From Roseiarcus sp963820095 (GTDB taxonomy: Bacteria > Pseudomonadota > Alphaproteobacteria > Rhizobiales > Beijerinckiaceae), in contig CAWFZA010000021.1 of the NCBI GenBank assembly GCA_963820095.1, positions 186,001 to 250,000 of the forward strand: a stretch of 64,000 nucleotides of DNA, read 5' to 3'. Below the pieces are notes generated by a model. The model had not been told where the DNA came from. It saw nothing but the letters and a program-made list of their open reading frames with translations, and made no database searches. Below are positions 63,870 to 64,000 of the stretch, piece after piece. Position 1 is the first letter of the stretch. Every line of letters begins with the position of its first letter. The position numbers were made by a program, and so were the translations under genes.

Positions 63870-64000
63870 TCATTCTCCCTTCGCCGCTTCGGCCGATGGA
63901 GCGCCCGCGCCCGCTTCGGCGTGAACGCGGAACTTGCCGGGCAGCGGGGCGTCCTTCGGCAACGGCTTCTTGACCGCGTCGCGCACGGCGATCCATCCGC
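63870..64000 (-). CDS. rplC: 50S ribosomal protein L3, C-terminal part only
   Basis: The minus-strand frame enters from the right edge and reads GWIAVRDAVKKPLPKDAPLP then GKFRVHAEAG, ending EAAKGE with the stop at 63870-63872. The conserved end of L3, with an Ala/Glu-rich tail, and its position before rplD identify it. Most of the gene lies outside the window. Confidence 0.8.
   Translation of the reverse strand, partial: GWIAVRDAVKKPLPKDAPLPGKFRVHAEAGAGAPSAEAAKGE

Overview
The window is a G+C-rich alphaproteobacterial chromosome segment, most likely from the order Hyphomicrobiales (Rhizobiales). The clues are the NDUFA12 subunit of respiratory complex I, a B12-dependent ribonucleotide reductase, a LdtR-like MarR regulator beside an L,D-transpeptidase, class III adenylate cyclases with TPR or CHASE2 modules, and the form of the S10-spc ribosomal cluster. 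The genus cannot be fixed from what is visible. No tRNA, rRNA or CRISPR array was found.

Layout. 1-2.2 kb: end of a branched-chain amino-acid ABC transporter, with the permease fused to its ATPase, then LivF. 2.3-4.9 kb: an SDR-type epimerase behind an unusual 10-bp phased promoter array, a decayed partial copy of both, and two tandem small lipoproteins. 5.0-6.9 kb: a visibly A+T-richer stretch with a Lys-rich small protein and a dGTPase-type HD hydrolase. 7.0-11.0 kb: nrdJ on the minus strand, with NrdR-like and DnaA-like sites upstream. 11.2-28.1 kb: housekeeping and accessory genes (NDUFA12, DUF2155, extradiol-type dioxygenase, transporters, two RNA methyltransferases, FAD dehydrogenase, glutamate dehydrogenase, L33, IspZ-like, cytochrome c, ComEC). 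28.8-39.7 kb: adenylate cyclase, oxidoreductases, AraC and LacI regulators, small enzymes and a phytanoyl-CoA-dioxygenase-like protein. 39.9-45.6 kb: gltX, DUF4331, PsiE, a CHASE2 cyclase and a FecR protein. 45.9-47.6 kb: an IS1380-type insertion sequence, next to an A+T-rich DUF2971 gene. 49.4-53.8 kb: L,D-transpeptidase, LdtR-like regulator, DUF6163, hydroxyisobutyryl-CoA hydrolase and adk. 53.8-64.0 kb: secY and the spc/S10 ribosomal protein genes on the minus strand, from rplO back to a partial rplC.

How the genes relate. The minus-strand block rplC to secY to adk to HIBCH-like to DUF6163 is close-packed, with 4-bp overlaps at several joints, so ribosome, translocon and adenylate kinase expression may reach into a metabolic and envelope gene set. 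The rpsM-rpsK-rpoA-rplQ genes that usually follow adk are absent. The nrdJ upstream region joins a dNTP-synthesis gene to NrdR-type and DnaA-type sites, and a dGTP-hydrolase-type gene converges on it. The CHASE2 cyclase and FecR genes form a two-gene unit.

Caution. About a dozen genes, including the essential rplD and nrdJ, are broken by single-base shifts while their motifs survive in the next frame. This looks more like sequence or assembly error than mass gene decay. I annotate these as one gene each and state where the frame changes.
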